64,000 bases of DNA from the NCBI GenBank assembly GCA_025890175.1, contig JANPYM010000006.1, positions 1,528,000-1,591,999 on the forward strand, given 5' to 3'. Below the pieces are notes generated by a model, which worked only from the letters and a program-made list of their open reading frames with translations, was not told the origin of the DNA and did no database searches. Below are positions 61,743 to 64,000 of this stretch, piece by piece (position 1 is the stretch's first letter; every line of letters starts with the position of its first letter). This stretch comes from Ciborinia camelliae (taxonomy: Eukaryota; Ascomycota; Leotiomycetes; Helotiales; Sclerotiniaceae). The position numbers and the translations under genes were made by a program.

Positions 61743-62863
61743 GAGGTCGTTGATGGGAGTTTTGCACATGCACATGTACATGGAATGGAATGGAAGAACA
61801 TAATCATCTACCTGTATGTACTATGGGACGAAGAGAAAGATAAGGGCGGAGAAGAGGTCATGCATTGATATGATAGTGTAGGTTTTGATACATCTCATCA
61901 TTTGTTCATAGAGTAGAGCGAAGATATCCGGGCAGAAGCAGAAATCATCATTGTTCATCAAGGTAATATCTACGGACGGGGTATAAGAAATAGCTTGGAT
62001 AGATACCTAGATAAATACTCAAATCAAACCTCGAGATTAATTAACAATTCACCTTGGTGATTTAACTCTTCGTTGGCTTCTTTCCTCTTCACTCCCGCCC
62101 CTCACATTTTCTTATCTTTACCTACCTACTGGACCTAGGTACCTATTAATCTTCTTCATCTCCAATTCATTAATATACCTTCACCACTTCTACACTTCTA
62201 CACTTTTCCTTTTCCTTTCAATAGGTATTGATTGGACCTGTATCATCTAGGTACCTAGGCACTTCTAAACCCTATTCATTAGCATACCAGTATTCCACAC
62301 CTATCCTATCACCCTATCCTATTCATATCTTCATCTCTACTTTATCTCCACACAAACTAAATTATATATTATATTATTATATTATTATATTACTAATTCA
62401 TTCACATACCATGGTATATATACAAGTTATATATATATATATATATATAGGTATATACATATTCAATATTTTTCACTTCTCCCCTTCCCTTCATTCTCCC
62501 ATATCATCCCCTCTCATCTCTCCTCCGGGTACCTACATCGTAGATATCATATTCCATCACACTGCGTCCCATTACTCTATACCTATACCTATATACCTAT
62601 ACTTATACCTATATACCTATACCTGACCATTCATATATCCATTCATATACATCCATCATATACATCCATCATATCATATCATCCAAACAAAACAAAACAA
62701 AACAAGCAAGCTCCTCCATCTCAGAACTCAGAGCCCACCCTCCCCATATCTGCACGTTCATTCCCATTCCCATTCCCATTCCCAGCATCCAAACCCAACC
62801 CAACCCCACCTGCATCCCAGGATCAATCAATGAATCAATGAATCCCTCAATCTCCCGATCATT
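61743..62863. other. Intergenic region with dense simple repeats
   Basis: 1.1 kb between convergent genes. It contains ACCTAGGT (62133) and CTAGGTACCTAG (62247-62258), an AT microsatellite (62428-62449), ACCTAT repeats (about 62578-62625), AAAAC repeats near 62690, and CATTCC repeats near 62763. No gene is seen. Confidence 0.6.
62428..62449. repeat. (TA)n microsatellite
   Basis: Eleven or so TA units in the intergenic spacer. Confidence 0.85.
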
Positions 62864-64000
62864 TCAAAATCCCAAATCCAATCTCCAAGCCGCATTCCCA
62901 TCCGCATTCACATTCACACCACTACCCAACCCATCACCACCACCACCACCACCACCACCACCACCACCACCACCATTCACTCCACCCATCCCCCCCATCC
63001 CACCCATCCCCTCTAGATGCATATTAAAAGGCGAGAGCCAAGGATCCGAGATTTCATTTTCCAGACCCAGCATATCGTATTCGAGACCGTGCATATCGTA
63101 TTGACCAATGATCCCGACCGGATCTGGAATTCCCCAGTTCATCGCGGTTGCCCGGGCGTCACTGTTGTGATGGGCGTTTGGTGTGTGTTTGTTTGTGGGG
63201 GGGATGGTTGGGGCGTTGATGTTTGTACTGTTGATATTCGTACCATTGCCATCCATCGACGAATGATCCATCCCCGCATAACCATTAAAAGCCAACTGTG
63301 CATCGAGTTGTTGCGAGCCCAGATCATGTGACTGTTGCGCCGACATGAGAAGTGCGTCCTGGTTAAAGAATTGAAGCGGTGCGCGAAGAGCAGTGGGGGG
63401 TATGATATTTGGGTTATAAGAATGAGGTACTTGCTGAGGAGGAATGTGTGAATGGGTGGATGGAGGAGTAGAGACTTGCATTCCCGGATATGAAGTTTGA
63501 AGAATAGGAGACACGGTTTGAATCGGATCCGACTGTGGAGGTCGCGAAGGGTGTGATAGAGATTTATTTCGTTTGGCTTTTCGTTTTGCTGGGTTGGGAT
63601 GGGGTCGTTGTGCGGGAGAGGGGAGACCTTGGACATAATCTTTCACCGTTGTTAAGTTGGACTTTTGTTCGAGGACGGCGTCATCTACCTTTTCCTTTTT
63701 GATGGCGGTGGCAGGGCCTTCAAAGTCGGATTGTGAGACACCGTGTGGGAATTGATCAAACCAGTCGCCATATTGAGGGAAGGCTAAATTGGGCGGCCCA
63801 TTCCAGCCACCAGCAGCACTATTGGCATATATTCTGTACTGGGTTTTAAGCTTGTCGGACATCCAGTGAAACGTGCCCCAATACTTCTTCATCTTTGTCA
63901 AGTATGAGATGGTAATCGAAAGGTTTTTCTTAGAAGAGCTTTCTAAAATGGGATTTTTCGAAAAGGCTCCGAGCATCAGAACTGTACTGGCAGAGAAACT
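62864..64000 (-). CDS. C-terminal part of a fungal transcription factor (partial)
   Basis: Open on the minus strand from the window's right edge to a stop at 62864; the upstream part with the N-terminal DNA-binding domain, if any, is outside. At the edge the frame reads SFSASTVLMLGAFS, then SYLTKMKKYWGTFHWMSDKL, a form common at the end of the fungal regulatory (Fungal_trans) domain of Zn2Cys6 proteins. The rest is Pro/Gln/Asn-rich and disordered: KRKAKRNKS as a possible NLS, TPPSTHSHIPPQQVPHSYN, then a repeated MGG block and a Gly run of about 14 before the end. The stop is in frame and no intron is needed. The class is an inference; the identity of the target pathway is not visible. Confidence 0.7.
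   Translation of the reverse strand, partial: SFSASTVLMLGAFSKNPILESSSKKNLSITISYLTKMKKYWGTFHWMSDKLKTQYRIYANSAAGGWNGPPNLAFPQYGDWFDQFPHGVSQSDFEGPATAIKKEKVDDAVLEQKSNLTTVKDYVQGLPSPAQRPHPNPAKRKAKRNKSLSHPSRPPQSDPIQTVSPILQTSYPGMQVSTPPSTHSHIPPQQVPHSYNPNIIPPTALRAPLQFFNQDALLMSAQQSHDLGSQQLDAQLAFNGYAGMDHSSMDGNGTNINSTNINAPTIPPTNKHTPNAHHNSDARATAMNWGIPDPVGIIGQYDMHGLEYDMLGLENEISDPWLSPFNMHLEGMGGMGGMGGVNGGGGGGGGGGGGGDGLGSGVNVNADGNAAWRLDLGF
62935..62976 (-). repeat. CCA/TGG trinucleotide repeat coding a glycine run
   Basis: Fourteen or so CAC/CCA-phase units, read on the minus strand as GGT Gly codons near the C-terminus of the partial transcription factor. Such tracts vary in length by slippage. Confidence 0.9.

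Overview
The window is nuclear DNA from a filamentous ascomycete, most likely a leotiomycete of the Botrytis/Sclerotinia kind. The reasons are: genes with short GT-AG introns (mostly 48-120 nt) and CTRAY-like branch sites; typically fungal families (Zn2Cys6 factors, 2EXR, DUF4045/gelsolin, DUF4484, APP1); AT-rich intergenic DNA full of microsatellites; and a tRNA-Ser(GCU) split by a short intron. The genus is inference. I see no CRISPR array, bacterial operon, virus or intact transposon. Layout, left half: 1-5493 has no recognisable gene. PP1 catalytic subunit (5494-6685, +), then a 12-bp minisatellite (7736-7845). NRDE2-type protein (8276-11896, -) sits head to head with UTP10 (12218-17731, +). 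RDH54/RAD54B translocase (18006-20942, +) and SEC63 (21615-23863, +) follow. A DUF4484/DENN-related protein (24525-26500, -) converges on SEC63. Then come a 2EXR protein (28039-29547, +), tRNA-Ser(GCU) (31346-31443, +) and a Zn2Cys6 factor that appears frameshifted (32303-34130, +). Layout, right half: a 1575-residue DUF4045 protein with a gelsolin-like C-terminus (35007-39890, -); a six-exon ARL2 GTPase with a 17-nt micro-exon (40706-41559, -); an eight-exon protein with a long low-complexity N-terminus and a C-terminal GNAT domain (42658-46716, +); DRS1 DEAD-box helicase (47380-49826, +); a single-pass membrane protein (50763-52562, -); APP1 phosphatidate phosphatase (53846-56425, -); PAP1 poly(A) polymerase (57909-59937, -) head to head with a carnosine N-methyltransferase-like gene (60324-61742, +); and a transcription factor C-terminus running off the right edge (62864-64000, -). 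Most of the genes are conserved housekeeping ones. Ribosome biogenesis and RNA metabolism are over-represented (UTP10, DRS1, NRDE2, PAP1). Others act in the secretory pathway (SEC63), in actin, lipid or membrane traffic (APP1, DUF4045/gelsolin, DUF4484), in tubulin folding (ARL2), in recombination (RDH54) and in phosphorylation control (PP1). Nothing shows a dedicated gene cluster. The least explained items are the GNAT protein with its duplicated exon and repeated helical motifs, the broken Zn2Cys6 gene, the ARL2 micro-exon, and a dispersed ACCTAGGT palindrome found only between genes. Exon coordinates were read by eye from splice signals and checked for reading-frame arithmetic; no transcript data were available.
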